Shown here one piece after another: positions 51,375 through 59,408 of a DNA stretch of 64,000 nucleotides. Origin of the DNA: Poriferisulfidus sp963668445 (GTDB lineage Bacteria > Pseudomonadota > Gammaproteobacteria > Poriferisulfidales > Poriferisulfidaceae). The position numbers and the translations under genes were made by a program. The stretch lies in NCBI GenBank assembly GCA_963668445.1, contig OY764335.1, positions 1,674,001 to 1,738,000 of the forward strand, in the 5' to 3' direction. The notes beneath the pieces are model-generated. The model was not told the DNA's origin. It made no database searches and worked only from the letters and a program-made list of their open reading frames with translations. The first letter of the stretch is position 1. The number at the start of each line of letters is the position of its first letter.

Positions 51375-52574
51375 TCACCATTGTTCGGACTGCTCCGAAT
51401 GCAGGTGGTTTGGCAGCCGGTAGGTGATGCCCGCATTTTCGAACATGGCCGTATCCAGCCGGTGCGTGAAATACGGAAATTTGCTGCGCGAATACCATTT
51501 CGGATGGATTTTAAGCATGGCATCGGCGCAACGGTCCTGCAAGCGAAACTGCGCCAGAACTCCATAGGTCCGGGTTTTGGGGAAACATAAACTGTCCGCC
51601 AGCCGGTCGCCGATGAGCGCACGGGAAAGCTTATACGCGAAACCTGCAAATTGGCGGCGGGCCTGCACCTCGGTCTTGCCGATGATCAGCGGGCTTCCAT
51701 TAATGACGGAATTCGCCATCGCAATCGCCTCGATGTCGGGTGCGGGCTCGCACAAGGCTGCGATGCCATGCAGCTCCAAGGCTTCCGTTGCGTTGCGAGG
51801 CAGCATCGCTTCCGGGATGCCCATAAGGAACCCCGTATAGCGCCAGACCGCCACGAAACTCTCGCGCTCCTCCTCCGTGACACGCACCCCGAAGCACTCC
51901 AGATGCTGCAGCAGCCGTGCGGAAAAGACGGACAGCGCGAATCCCATGTGCGCCGCGCTGAGTGGCATGCCCCACATGTCCGCATCCCATTCATCCGAAC
52001 TTCGGAGCAGGCGCCGAACCCGGGCATGCACCAGCCGCGCCCGGACCGATAGCAGCCAGCCGTCCTGACCCGGCATCAAACCGCCAGGCATGAAAATGCG
52101 AATAATGTGGTGGATGTTCTGCTTTAAGCGTCGAACGCCCTGATCGCGCAGGCGCCCGGTGATGAAGAAGGACTTGCTGATGTTCGTGGAAAAATTCTCG
52201 ACCAGGGAGGCGCTCAGGATTGCTGCCAGAATATACCGGGATTTCCGGCTGAACAGGCGAATGCCCGGCCTGAACGTGGCATGATCCAGCCATTCCGGCG
52301 CTTCCTCAAGGCGGTCGCGGAAAGCCTCCAGCACCGGGTACTGCTTCAGCAGCGCCAATGCCTTTCCATCCGACTCATTCTGGCTTTCCAGTGCCGCTTG
52401 AATCACATGATGAACATCCTCCGCGCCGCTTTCAGTTAATTCCTGCACCACGGCATCCGCATCCGCATCGCCGATAAGGGTATGCTCGAGGTACCGCTCA
52501 GTTAGCGCCGCATCGCATTCCCGGGCCGGGCCGCATGTCTTGCGATACGCTATCGGCGTTTCGATATTACCCAT
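51375..52574 (-). CDS. MpaB/rubber-oxygenase-like protein (DUF2236)
   Basis: A 399-residue soluble protein of the DUF2236 family, which includes the heme b latex-clearing oxygenase Lcp. Recognised from the segment DMWGMPLSAAHMGFALSVFSARLL then ECFGVRVTEEERESFVAVWRYTGFLMGIPEAMLP, the family core with its WR..G..MG and MLP features, and NFSTNISKSFFITGRL before it. A long acidic N-terminus (about 95 residues) and no signal peptide suggest a cytoplasmic enzyme. ATG 52574 lacks a strong ribosome site. The substrate is unknown. Confidence 0.78.
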   Translation of the reverse strand: MGNIETPIAYRKTCGPARECDAALTERYLEHTLIGDADADAVVQELTESGAEDVHHVIQAALESQNESDGKALALLKQYPVLEAFRDRLEEAPEWLDHATFRPGIRLFSRKSRYILAAILSASLVENFSTNISKSFFITGRLRDQGVRRLKQNIHHIIRIFMPGGLMPGQDGWLLSVRARLVHARVRRLLRSSDEWDADMWGMPLSAAHMGFALSVFSARLLQHLECFGVRVTEEERESFVAVWRYTGFLMGIPEAMLPRNATEALELHGIAALCEPAPDIEAIAMANSVINGSPLIIGKTEVQARRQFAGFAYKLSRALIGDRLADSLCFPKTRTYGVLAQFRLQDRCADAMLKIHPKWYSRSKFPYFTHRLDTAMFENAGITYRLPNHLHSEQSEQW

Positions 52575-52698
52575 GCAACTATCCCGGGCGACCGAACCGG
52601 CCCGATCGGAGAAAGCCCATGCATGCGCACCTCTCCTCAGCAGGACTGCCCGTTACCGCCATCGGCCGCCACCGCAAGAAGCCGGCGGAGCTCAACAT

Positions 52699-53052
52699 CT
52701 AGAGTCCTGCCTGAGCGAGCGCGGCGGCACGCGAATCGCACACGTCCATGATCTTGTCGAAGCCGGAAATCATGACGAGTTCCATGACCGGCGCCGAAAG
52801 GTTGCACAGCACGAATGGCTTTTGCTCGCTCCGAACGGACTTGGAGATCTGCAGCAGCACCCGCAATCCGGCGCTGCTGATATAAATCAGGTTCTCAAGG
52901 TCCATGATGACCGCGCGGTCGCTGAAGTTTTTGGCGATTTTCCGCGCCTCATCCTCGAACAAAGGAGCATTCGCGCCATCAACGCGTCCATGCATGTTGA
53001 TGATAAGAGCGCTCTCCAGCTCTTCCAGCGTCAGACGTATTTTGTGATCCAA
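52699..53052 (-). CDS. STAS-domain anti-sigma-factor antagonist-like protein
   Basis: A 117-residue single-domain protein. The segment RAVIMDLENLIYISSAGLRVLLQI is the STAS core with the serine that is phosphorylated in SpoIIAA-like antagonists. Other parts (LIINMHGRVDGANAP, CNLSAPVMELVMISGFDKIM) fit the fold. The start is set at a TTG (53052), because GGGGGAG lies 4 bases ahead; no ATG fits. No partner kinase or sigma factor is next to it. It sits between the DUF2236 gene and waaF on the same strand. Confidence 0.85.
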   Translation of the reverse strand: MDHKIRLTLEELESALIINMHGRVDGANAPLFEDEARKIAKNFSDRAVIMDLENLIYISSAGLRVLLQISKSVRSEQKPFVLCNLSAPVMELVMISGFDKIMDVCDSRAAALAQAGL

Positions 53053-53156
53053 TTCACTCCCCCACTCTGGGTAGGGCTGAGGCAAGTTTGGATTTCCCAC
53101 GCATCGGAGCAGACTCCGGCCGCTTCGCAATCAAGCTGAACCAAAGGTGCCATGCA

Positions 53157-54218
53157 TCATACCACAGAACTCCGGACTCGAGGCTGGGAGGTTGGGGCGT
53201 CCATGCGGCGCGGCCATCGCCGCAACGCCCGCAATACATCGAAGACTTCGGCCGGCACAATCCCGGCCATGCAGGCATGGCTTCCGTACGGGCATGCGCG
53301 GCGTCCGCAGGGGCTGCATAGCGCACGCACCGAGCAGACGGCCCGTTCGGCAATCAGGGGCGGGTGCGTATCCGGACTGGTCGCTCCGTAAATCCCCACC
53401 ACCGGCGTCTCGACGGCGGCGGCAACATGCAGCAAGCCGGAATCGTTGCTTACCACGGCATCCAGCCCGGCGATCAGGTCGATCGCCTGATCCAGCGTCG
53501 TCGCCCCGCACAGGTTGACGGCATGCTGCGGCGCGGCGGCGGCGATGGCATCGCCAATGCTGCGCTCCTGCGCCGTGCCCAAAACGCAGATGCCGCGGCC
53601 TTCGGCTGCCAGCAGGGCCCCCAACTCGGCGAATGAGGCCGTTCCCCACTGCTTGGCCGGGCCATAGGCGGCGCCGGGCAGCAGCCCGACGAGCGGGACG
53701 TCCGGATCCAAGCCATGCTGCCGGCGAACTTCCTTCAAGGCTTGCGCTTCCGTCCGCAGATGCGGCCAAGGGACGGATTCCACGGCTGCCGGAGCCGATG
53801 AAGCCAACTGCGCCATCCGCTCGCGAATGCCGGGCGGGCGCGGGCGAACGTCATTGATGAGCCCCAAGCGCGTCGACGGCCCGAAGCCGGTCCGCTGCGG
53901 AATGCGTGCCCAATACGGCAGCAGGGCGGCCTTGAACGAACGGGGGATGACGATCGCCTGCCCGTACCGGCCGCACAGGCGACGCGCCAGCGCCCCGCGC
54001 CGCCTTAGCTTCAGCTGCCCGTGCCGGGCTTCGAGAACGAGATGCCGGTCCACTTCGGGCATGCGCCGCAGCAACGCGCCGGCCCACGGCGGCGCCGCGA
54101 CATCGATGGGGGTATCCGGCTGCTCGCGCCGCAGCAGCGCATACAGCATCTGGCTGAGGACGACATCCCCGGCCCAAGCTTGCGCGACGACCAGGATGCG
54201 CGGGCCCTCGCTCGCCAT
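53157..54218 (-). CDS. waaF: ADP-heptose:LPS heptosyltransferase II
   Basis: Inner-core LPS enzyme that adds the second heptose, a GT9 glycosyltransferase on the cytoplasmic side of the membrane. The 353 residues show ILVVAQAWAGDVVLSQMLYALL at the start, QAIVIPRSFKAALLPYWARIPQRTGF, VGLLPGAAYGPAKQWG and VSNDSGLLHVAAAVETPVVGIYGATSP, all hallmark blocks. ATG 54218 lies 3 bases after the hldE stop. HldE makes its ADP-heptose donor, so the pair is functional. The last 20 residues are poorly conserved. Confidence 0.93.
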   Translation of the reverse strand: MASEGPRILVVAQAWAGDVVLSQMLYALLRREQPDTPIDVAAPPWAGALLRRMPEVDRHLVLEARHGQLKLRRRGALARRLCGRYGQAIVIPRSFKAALLPYWARIPQRTGFGPSTRLGLINDVRPRPPGIRERMAQLASSAPAAVESVPWPHLRTEAQALKEVRRQHGLDPDVPLVGLLPGAAYGPAKQWGTASFAELGALLAAEGRGICVLGTAQERSIGDAIAAAAPQHAVNLCGATTLDQAIDLIAGLDAVVSNDSGLLHVAAAVETPVVGIYGATSPDTHPPLIAERAVCSVRALCSPCGRRACPYGSHACMAGIVPAEVFDVLRALRRWPRRMDAPTSQPRVRSSVV

Positions 54219-54221
54219 GCG

Positions 54222-55646
54222 CTATTCGTCCCGCTGGCGGATGCGCCGGATCAGTTCCGTCGAAGACTGCCCTTCCATAAGCGGCAGCACGACCACCTTG
54301 CCGCCTGTCCGCTCGACCGCTTCGCCGCCCGCGATATCCGCAGGCTTGTAGTCCGCGCCCTTGACCAGCACGTCGGGCCGCAGGTCCCGAATCAGCTTCT
54401 CCGGCGTGGTTTGCGAAAACGACACGACCCAGTCCACGCATTCCAGCCCTGCCAGCAGCTGCTGGCGGTGCTTGAGCGGTTGCACCGGACGGTCCGGCCC
54501 CTTGTTGCGCCGCACCGACGCATCGCTGTTGACCGCCACGATCAGGCGGTCGCCGAGCCGGGCCGCCTGCTCCAGAAGGGCGACATGGCCTGCATGCAGG
54601 ATGTCGAAGCAGCCGTTCGTGAACACGAGAGTTTCGCCCGACTCGCGAGCTATCTGCGCAAGCTGCTGCAGCGCACGCGTCGACACGATGCCCGTCTCCG
54701 GCTGCCGTTGCGCATGAACCGCTTGCGCCAGTTCGCCCGGCGTGACCGACGCGGTCCCGAAGCGGCCGACGACCAGCCCGGCCGCCACATTCGCCAAGCG
54801 CGTGGCCTCTTCGAATGCCAAGCCCGCCGCATGCGCGCATGCGAACGTCGCTGCCACCGTATCGCCGGCACCCGTAACATCGTAGACTTCCCGAGCCACG
54901 GCCTTCAAATGGAGGCTGCGGCGCTTCTGCTGCAACAGCATGCCGCGCTCGCTCAGCGTCACCAGCATCGCTTGCAGACGATGCTTGCGGCACAACCTTT
55001 CGGCGTGCGCGGCGACATCCTTCAGGGCGGCTGCCGGCCCGGCCACGGCTTCCAGTTCCGCACGGTTCGGGGTGAGGGCCGTCGCCCCCGCGTACGGAGC
55101 GAAATCGGTGCGCTTGGGATCCACGAACACCGGCTTGCCGGCTTGGCGGGCCAAGCGGATCAGCGGCTGCGGGTCGGCCAGCGCGCCCTTGCCGTAGTCG
55201 GACAGGACGACGACATCGCAAGCCTTCAGGGCCGCGCGGAATTTGCGCTGCAGCACGGGCGCATTGATCTCGGTGCGCTTTTCGAAGTCCAGACGGATCA
55301 GCTGCTGGCGCTGACTGACGACGCGCAGTTTTTTGGGCGTGGCCAGGCCGCGTTGCGTCAGCAGCAAGTTTTCGATGCCGTGCCGCCGCAACAACCGCGT
55401 CAGCGTGCGTCCGGACGCATCCGGTCCGACGGGCGCCAGAAGGGCAGTCTGCGCCCCTAGCGCTGCGGCATTGGCCGCCACGTTGCCGGCACCGCCGATC
55501 CGCAGTTCCTCACCCGCCACCGCCACCACCGGCACGGGCGCTTCCGGCGAAATGCGGCAGGTCTCGCCGCTCCAGTACTGATCCAGCATGACATCGCCCG
55601 CCACCAGAACGCGGACGGCGCTGAAATCGGGCAGGGTCGCATGCAC
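54222..55646 (-). CDS. hldE: Bifunctional heptose 7-phosphate kinase / heptose 1-phosphate adenylyltransferase
   Basis: Makes ADP-glycero-manno-heptose for the LPS core. The first 320 residues form a PfkB-type kinase (GDVMLDQYWSGETCRISPEAPVPV, IGGAGNVAANAAALG, the DVTGAGDTVAATFA anion hole). The last 140 form the nucleotidyltransferase (FTNGCFDILHAGHVALLEQA, LIVAVNSDASVRRNKG, LVKGADY). All key motifs are intact and the 474 residues match E. coli HldE. Start GTG 55646 lies 3 bases after the CHCC protein stop. Confidence 0.95.
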   Translation of the reverse strand: MHATLPDFSAVRVLVAGDVMLDQYWSGETCRISPEAPVPVVAVAGEELRIGGAGNVAANAAALGAQTALLAPVGPDASGRTLTRLLRRHGIENLLLTQRGLATPKKLRVVSQRQQLIRLDFEKRTEINAPVLQRKFRAALKACDVVVLSDYGKGALADPQPLIRLARQAGKPVFVDPKRTDFAPYAGATALTPNRAELEAVAGPAAALKDVAAHAERLCRKHRLQAMLVTLSERGMLLQQKRRSLHLKAVAREVYDVTGAGDTVAATFACAHAAGLAFEEATRLANVAAGLVVGRFGTASVTPGELAQAVHAQRQPETGIVSTRALQQLAQIARESGETLVFTNGCFDILHAGHVALLEQAARLGDRLIVAVNSDASVRRNKGPDRPVQPLKHRQQLLAGLECVDWVVSFSQTTPEKLIRDLRPDVLVKGADYKPADIAGGEAVERTGGKVVVLPLMEGQSSTELIRRIRQRDE

Positions 55647-55649
55647 GGG

Positions 55650-55880
55650 TCAGGAATCGGAGCTTTGATGCAGGATGTACAAGGTGCCGCAATAGGGGCA
55701 GCGGATGCGTCCGTCCGGCGCATCTTCGATCGGCAGGAACACGCGCGGGTGCGAATCCCACAGACTGGCGCCCGGCAGCGGGCAGTGCAGCGGCAGGCTG
55801 TCCGGCTTGATCTTTTGCTGGCGCACGCGGTTAGGCGTCTCCAGCGTTCGGCCCGAATCGGCGGCGCGTGCGGCGGGCAT
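55650..55880 (-). CDS. CHCC zinc-finger domain protein
   Basis: A 76-residue protein of the zf-CHCC kind, related to a mitochondrial complex I subunit (NDUFS6). The fingers are LPLHCPLPGASLWDSHPRVFL (Cys, His) and GRIRCPYCGTLYIL (two Cys). ATG 55880 follows the ilvE TGA by one base spacing; a TTG at 55886 overlapping the stop is the alternative. It is encoded between ilvE and hldE in one operon; the role in bacteria is not established. Confidence 0.85.
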   Translation of the reverse strand: MPAARAADSGRTLETPNRVRQQKIKPDSLPLHCPLPGASLWDSHPRVFLPIEDAPDGRIRCPYCGTLYILHQSSDS

Positions 55881-55882
55881 GC

Positions 55883-56818
55883 TCAACGCACCGGCGTCAG
55901 CCAGTGCCGGTGCCGGTCCGACCGGCCGCTCACGATGTCCTGGTATTTCTGCTGCAGCAGGGTCGTGACGGGACCGCGCATCCCGTCGCCGATGGGGTGG
56001 CCGTCCAATTCCCGGATCGGCGTCACTTCCGCTGCGGTGCCGGTGAAGAACGCTTCGGAACTGTGTCGCACATCCTCCGGAGTCAGCCGGTTCTCGCGCA
56101 CATCCAAGCCTTCCTCGCCGGCCAGTTCGATGATGGTGCGCCGGGTGATGCCGTCCAAGGCCGAGCCGAGCGCCGGCGTCTCCAGAAGGCCGTCGCGCAC
56201 CACGAAGAGATTCTCGCCGCTGCCTTCCGACACCCGTCCGTCCGCTTCCAGCAGGAGCGCTTCATCGTAGCCGGCCTGCTTCGCTTGCGCCGTGGCGACG
56301 GCCGAATAGACGTAGTTGCCGCAGATTTTGGAACTGGTCAGCGGCGCGTTGACGCGATCGCGCACGATCGACGACGTGAACACCCGGATGCCCTTCTCCA
56401 CGCCTTCGGCGCCCAGATACACGCCCCATTCCCATGCCGCGACCGCCGCATGCACTTGCAGGCCTTCGGCGTGCAGGCCCAGTCCTTCCGCGCCGTAAAA
56501 GCAGATCGGGCGGACATACGCCGTCTCCAAGCGGTTCTCCCGAACCGCATCCACGCATGCCTGGTTGATGGCGTCGCGGGAGTAGGGGATCGTCATGGCG
56601 ATGCCGCACGCCGAAGCGAACAGCCGGTCGGTATGCTCCGGCAGACGGAAGATGGCAGGACCCTGTTCGGTGGCGAAGGCGCGCAAGCCTTCGAAGACGC
56701 CGCTGCCGTAATGCAAGCTGTGCGTCAGCACGTGCGTGGTGGCTTCGGCCCAAGGCACCATGCGCCCGTCCATCCAGATGACGGCATCCGCATTCGGCGC
56801 CAGCGTGCTGCTGCTCAT
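55883..56818 (-). CDS. ilvE: Branched-chain amino acid aminotransferase
   Basis: PLP enzyme for the last step of leucine, isoleucine and valine synthesis. The 311 residues have SLHYGSGVFEGLRAF near the N-terminus, LTSSKICGNYVYSAVATAQA with the PLP lysine, GYDEALLLEADGRVSEGSGENLFVV, GITRRTIIELA and FFTGTAAEVTPIRELDG. ATG 56818 is preferred because GGAG stands 8 bases upstream of it; ATG 56824 is only 2 bases from it. TATAAT at 56939-56934 on this strand is a probable -10. It heads the ilvE, CHCC, hldE, waaF operon. Confidence 0.94.
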   Translation of the reverse strand: MSSSTLAPNADAVIWMDGRMVPWAEATTHVLTHSLHYGSGVFEGLRAFATEQGPAIFRLPEHTDRLFASACGIAMTIPYSRDAINQACVDAVRENRLETAYVRPICFYGAEGLGLHAEGLQVHAAVAAWEWGVYLGAEGVEKGIRVFTSSIVRDRVNAPLTSSKICGNYVYSAVATAQAKQAGYDEALLLEADGRVSEGSGENLFVVRDGLLETPALGSALDGITRRTIIELAGEEGLDVRENRLTPEDVRHSSEAFFTGTAAEVTPIRELDGHPIGDGMRGPVTTLLQQKYQDIVSGRSDRHRHWLTPVR

Positions 56819-56933
56819 CCGCATCTCTCCAGTCTTGAATATGGCAGGTAGGCTATCGCGCGAACCGGAAGTCCTGCGGACGCCATGCGGCGGCGCAAGG
56901 GGCCGTCTCGGAAATTCCCGGCATCAGAAAGCC

Positions 56934-56939
56934 ATTATA
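56934..56939 (-). promoter_or_regulatory. -10 box of ilvE operon
   Basis: Minus-strand TATAAT, about 115 bases before the ilvE start, which leaves room for a long leader. No -35 was found at the standard spacing. Confidence 0.4.
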
Positions 56940-56989
56940 GGGGAATCCTCCGGGCCGCCCCTCGCGGCGCCTGCCCGGCCCTGGAAAGG

Positions 56990-57014
56990 AAAGGGCAGGA
57001 CAAGCCGGCCCTTT
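56990..57014 (-). terminator. Possible terminator after pstS
   Basis: Minus strand AAAGGGC, an 11-base loop, GCCCTTT, then CCTTT. Seven paired bases 32 bases after the pstS stop fit a weak intrinsic terminator. Confidence 0.45.
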
Positions 57015-57045
57015 CGGATGCACGCCGCGCGCCTGCAGGCCTGGA

Positions 57046-58071
57046 TTAGAGCGGCGTGAACGAAGTGATCTTCGGCACCAGCTCGCCGCGCTCTTCGGCC
57101 GACATCGGAATCATGCCCTTGGCCGCCAAGTAGCCGTCCGCGCCGCTGGCCTTGTCGCTCAAGAACTCCGCCACAAACTCGCGGATGCCCGGAATGGCAT
57201 CCAGATGCGCGTTCTTGATGTAGAAGTACAGGGGGCGCGACACCGGGTAGCTGCCGTCGGCGATGGCCTCGAAAATCGGGCCGACCCCGTCGATCAGAGA
57301 GCCCTGAACCTTGTCGGAGTTCTGGTCCAGGAAGCTGTAGCCGAACACGCCCAAGGCGCTCGGGTTGGCCGCCAGCTTCTGCACGATCAGGTTGTCGTTC
57401 TCGCCCGCTTCGATGTAGTGGCCGTCCTCGCGGACCGAGTGGCAATGGGCCTTGTACTTCTTCTTGTCCTGCTTCTTGATGGCCTTGATCCACTTGAAGG
57501 TCTTGCAGCCGCCTTCCAGCGCCAGTTCGGCGAAGGCGTCGCGGGTGCCGGAGGTCGGGGGCGGGCCGAGCACCTCGATCTTGGAATCGGGGAGGGCCGG
57601 GTTGACATCTTTCCAAGTCGCATACGGATTGGCGACGAACTGCTCCGCGCCGCTCGGATCCGGCACTTCGCGCGCCAGCGCCAAGAACACGTCGCGCAGG
57701 CTCAGACGCATGGGCTCGGCGCTTTTGGAATTGGCCAGCACGATGCCGTCGTAGCCGATCTTGGCCTCGGTGATGCCGCCGATGCCGTTCTCGGCGCAGC
57801 GCGCGATTTCCTTTTCCTTGATTTTGCGCGAGGAATTGGTGATGTCCGGCGTATTGACGCCGACCCCGGCGCAGAACAACTTCAGGCCTCCGCCCGAACC
57901 GGTCGACTCGATCTTCGGGGTCTTGAAGGTCGTGTATTTGCCGAACCTCTCGGCAACGACCGTCGCGAACGGATAGACCGTCGAAGAGCCGACGATATTG
58001 ACTTGATCGCGCGCCTGAACTGCCGAAGCAGCGAGCGCAAGCAGGACGATTGCAGAAATGCGAGCTTTCAT
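57046..58071 (-). CDS. pstS: Phosphate-binding periplasmic protein PstS (SphX-like)
   Basis: Periplasmic phosphate receptor for PstCAB. The 341 residues start with a signal peptide (MKARISAIVLLALAASAVQA), then VNIVGSSTVYPFATVVAERFG, the phosphate-binding P-loop-like start. STGSGGG, then TSGTRDAFAELALEGGCK and a C-terminal half of substrate-binding type fold follow. ATG 58071 gives the signal peptide; the frame runs open upstream as shadow. A near-perfect Pho box lies 73 bases upstream. The transporter genes are 27 kb away, which is unusual. Confidence 0.9.
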   Translation of the reverse strand: MKARISAIVLLALAASAVQARDQVNIVGSSTVYPFATVVAERFGKYTTFKTPKIESTGSGGGLKLFCAGVGVNTPDITNSSRKIKEKEIARCAENGIGGITEAKIGYDGIVLANSKSAEPMRLSLRDVFLALAREVPDPSGAEQFVANPYATWKDVNPALPDSKIEVLGPPPTSGTRDAFAELALEGGCKTFKWIKAIKKQDKKKYKAHCHSVREDGHYIEAGENDNLIVQKLAANPSALGVFGYSFLDQNSDKVQGSLIDGVGPIFEAIADGSYPVSRPLYFYIKNAHLDAIPGIREFVAEFLSDKASGADGYLAAKGMIPMSAEERGELVPKITSFTPL

Positions 58072-58129
58072 GCGAAGAATGATCCTCTCAACGAATGGAT
58101 GGAAATGAAACGGAAAGGCCGAAAGCCGC

Positions 58130-58135
58130 ATTAAA
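58130..58135 (-). promoter_or_regulatory. -10 box of pstS
   Basis: Minus-strand TTTAAT eight bases downstream of the Pho box; start of transcription would be near 58123, about 50 bases before the ATG. Confidence 0.6.
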
Positions 58136-58143
58136 AAGGAGGC

Positions 58144-58163
58144 ATGTAACAGATATATGACAG
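58144..58163 (-). promoter_or_regulatory. Pho box of pstS
   Basis: The minus strand reads CTGTCATATATCTGTTACAT. The two 7-base direct halves (CTGTCAT, CTGTTAC) 11 bases apart match the PhoB consensus at nearly every conserved base. It replaces a -35 ahead of TTTAAT, the layout of PhoB-activated promoters. Confidence 0.85.
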
Positions 58164-58366
58164 CCGCAGGGAGCTTGCCGTGCGCCGGGCCGCCCGCTCG
58201 ACCCGATTCCCGGCGCTGTGGCGCTCTCCGGCTTCGGTCGCTCCGCTCCCTGCGCCGGAGGTCGGGTCGCGGGCCGGTGCCGTCCTGCCCATTCCATCCC
58301 CCTGTTATACTCGTTGCACATGCAATTTGAATCCGGGGAGGATCGATCTCCCAATCGCCCGGAAAA

Positions 58367-58395
58367 TTGACATTTGGCAACATAGATACTAGAAT
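58367..58395 (+). promoter_or_regulatory. rplM-rpsI promoter
   Basis: TTGACA at 58367-58372, a 17-base spacer, TAGAAT at 58390-58395. A near-consensus sigma-70 promoter ending 21 bases before the rplM ATG, so the leader is about 15 bases and too short for a structured L13 leader. Confidence 0.85.
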
Positions 58396-58416
58396 GCGCG
58401 CCCGAAGGCTCGCCTC

Positions 58417-58860
58417 ATGAAAAACAAAGCCTTGACCCGCAGCACGGCCAGCGCCAAACCCGGCACCGGGCAGTGGTACGTCGTGGATGCCGCCAATCAG
58501 GCCCTCGGGCGCCTGGCTTCCACGGTTGCGCACCGCCTGCGCGGCAAGCACCGCACCGACTGGACGCCGCACATTGATGCCGGCGACCATGTCATCGTGC
58601 TCAATGCCACCGCCATCAAGGTGACAGGCGCTAAGCGCACCGACAAGATGTACCACCATCATACCGGCTACGTCGGCCACCTGCGCAGCGAATCGTTCGA
58701 AGCATTGCAGGCGCGAGCGCCGGAGCGCGTCATTGAACTGGCCGTGCGCGGCATGCTGCCGAAGACCCGTCTGGGCCAGCGCATGCTGCGCCGCCTTCAT
58801 GTCTATACCGGCGAAGCCCATCAGCACGCCGCCCAGCAGCCGGCGGCGCTGGAACTGTAA
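58417..58860 (+). CDS. rplM: 50S ribosomal protein L13
   Basis: Large-subunit protein that helps start 23S rRNA assembly. The 147 residues include WYVVDAANQALGRLASTVAHRLRGK, WTPHIDAGDHVIVLNATAIKVTG, KMYHHHTGYVGHLRSESFEAL and AVRGMLPKTRLGQRMLRRLHVYTGEAHQH, all L13 blocks. Ten extra residues at the N-terminus (MKNKALTRSTAS) precede the usual start, not unusual in this group. rpsI follows 4 bases after its stop. Confidence 0.96.
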   Translation: MKNKALTRSTASAKPGTGQWYVVDAANQALGRLASTVAHRLRGKHRTDWTPHIDAGDHVIVLNATAIKVTGAKRTDKMYHHHTGYVGHLRSESFEALQARAPERVIELAVRGMLPKTRLGQRMLRRLHVYTGEAHQHAAQQPAALEL

Positions 58861-58864
58861 GGCC

Positions 58865-59257
58865 ATGGCAAACGCCGCATCCCTCGGCACCGGCCGCCGC
58901 AAGAATTCCACGGCGCGGGTGCGCCTGCTCGAAGGCACGGGCGAAATGCGCGTCAACAAGCGTCCGCTGAAAGACTATTTCACCCGCGAAACCGCCCGCA
59001 TCCAGGTATGCCAGCCGCTGGCCGCCTGCGACATGCTGGGCAAGTTCGATCTGGAGGCCACCGTGTCCGGCGGCGGCTTAAGCGGCCAGGCCGGTGCCAT
59101 CAAACTGGGCATCGCCCGAGCGTTGCTTGCCTACAACGAAGAGCATCGCCCCACATTGCGACAAGGCGGGTTCCTGACCCGTGATGCAAGAAAAGTTGAA
59201 AGGAAGAAAGTAGGCCTGCGCAAGGCTCGCAAGGATGTTCAATACTCCAAGCGCTGA
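58865..59257 (+). CDS. rpsI: 30S ribosomal protein S9
   Basis: Small-subunit protein whose C-terminal lysine-arginine tail reaches the P-site tRNA. The 130 residues show GTGRRKNSTARVRLLEGTG, NKRPLKDYF, ATVSGGGLSGQAGAIKLGIARALL and LTRDARKVERKKVGLRKARKDVQYSKR. The final SKR ending is intact. ATG 58865 is selected by homology; the frame is open further upstream within rplM. It ends the rplM-rpsI unit. Confidence 0.97.
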   Translation: MANAASLGTGRRKNSTARVRLLEGTGEMRVNKRPLKDYFTRETARIQVCQPLAACDMLGKFDLEATVSGGGLSGQAGAIKLGIARALLAYNEEHRPTLRQGGFLTRDARKVERKKVGLRKARKDVQYSKR

Positions 59258-59408
59258 CGCGAGCCGCCGCCACCGACCGGGCACCCCCGGCACATGTGCG
59301 GAATAGCGGCTCCAAACCTTCCCCCAAAACCTCCCGGCCTGTCATGCAGGACATGTTCCGCATGGCGGGCATTAATAAATAATTTTTCAACCTTGAATTG
59401 AGGATTGC

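Larger units (their letters stand above)
58072..58416. promoter_or_regulatory. Divergent regulatory region pstS / rplM (345 bases, no gene)
   Basis: Bases 58130-58163 carry the pstS Pho box and -10. Bases 58367-58395 carry the rplM promoter. Between them are a GC-rich stretch with short inverted elements (around CCGGCTTCGGTCGCTCCG) and TTATACT near 58305-58311, possibly a second promoter. No reading frame is convincing. Confidence 0.6.

Noticed and set aside
58088..58354. A small minus-strand frame upstream of pstS
   Set aside because: It covers the Pho box and a GC-rich gap, has no ribosome site and resembles no protein.
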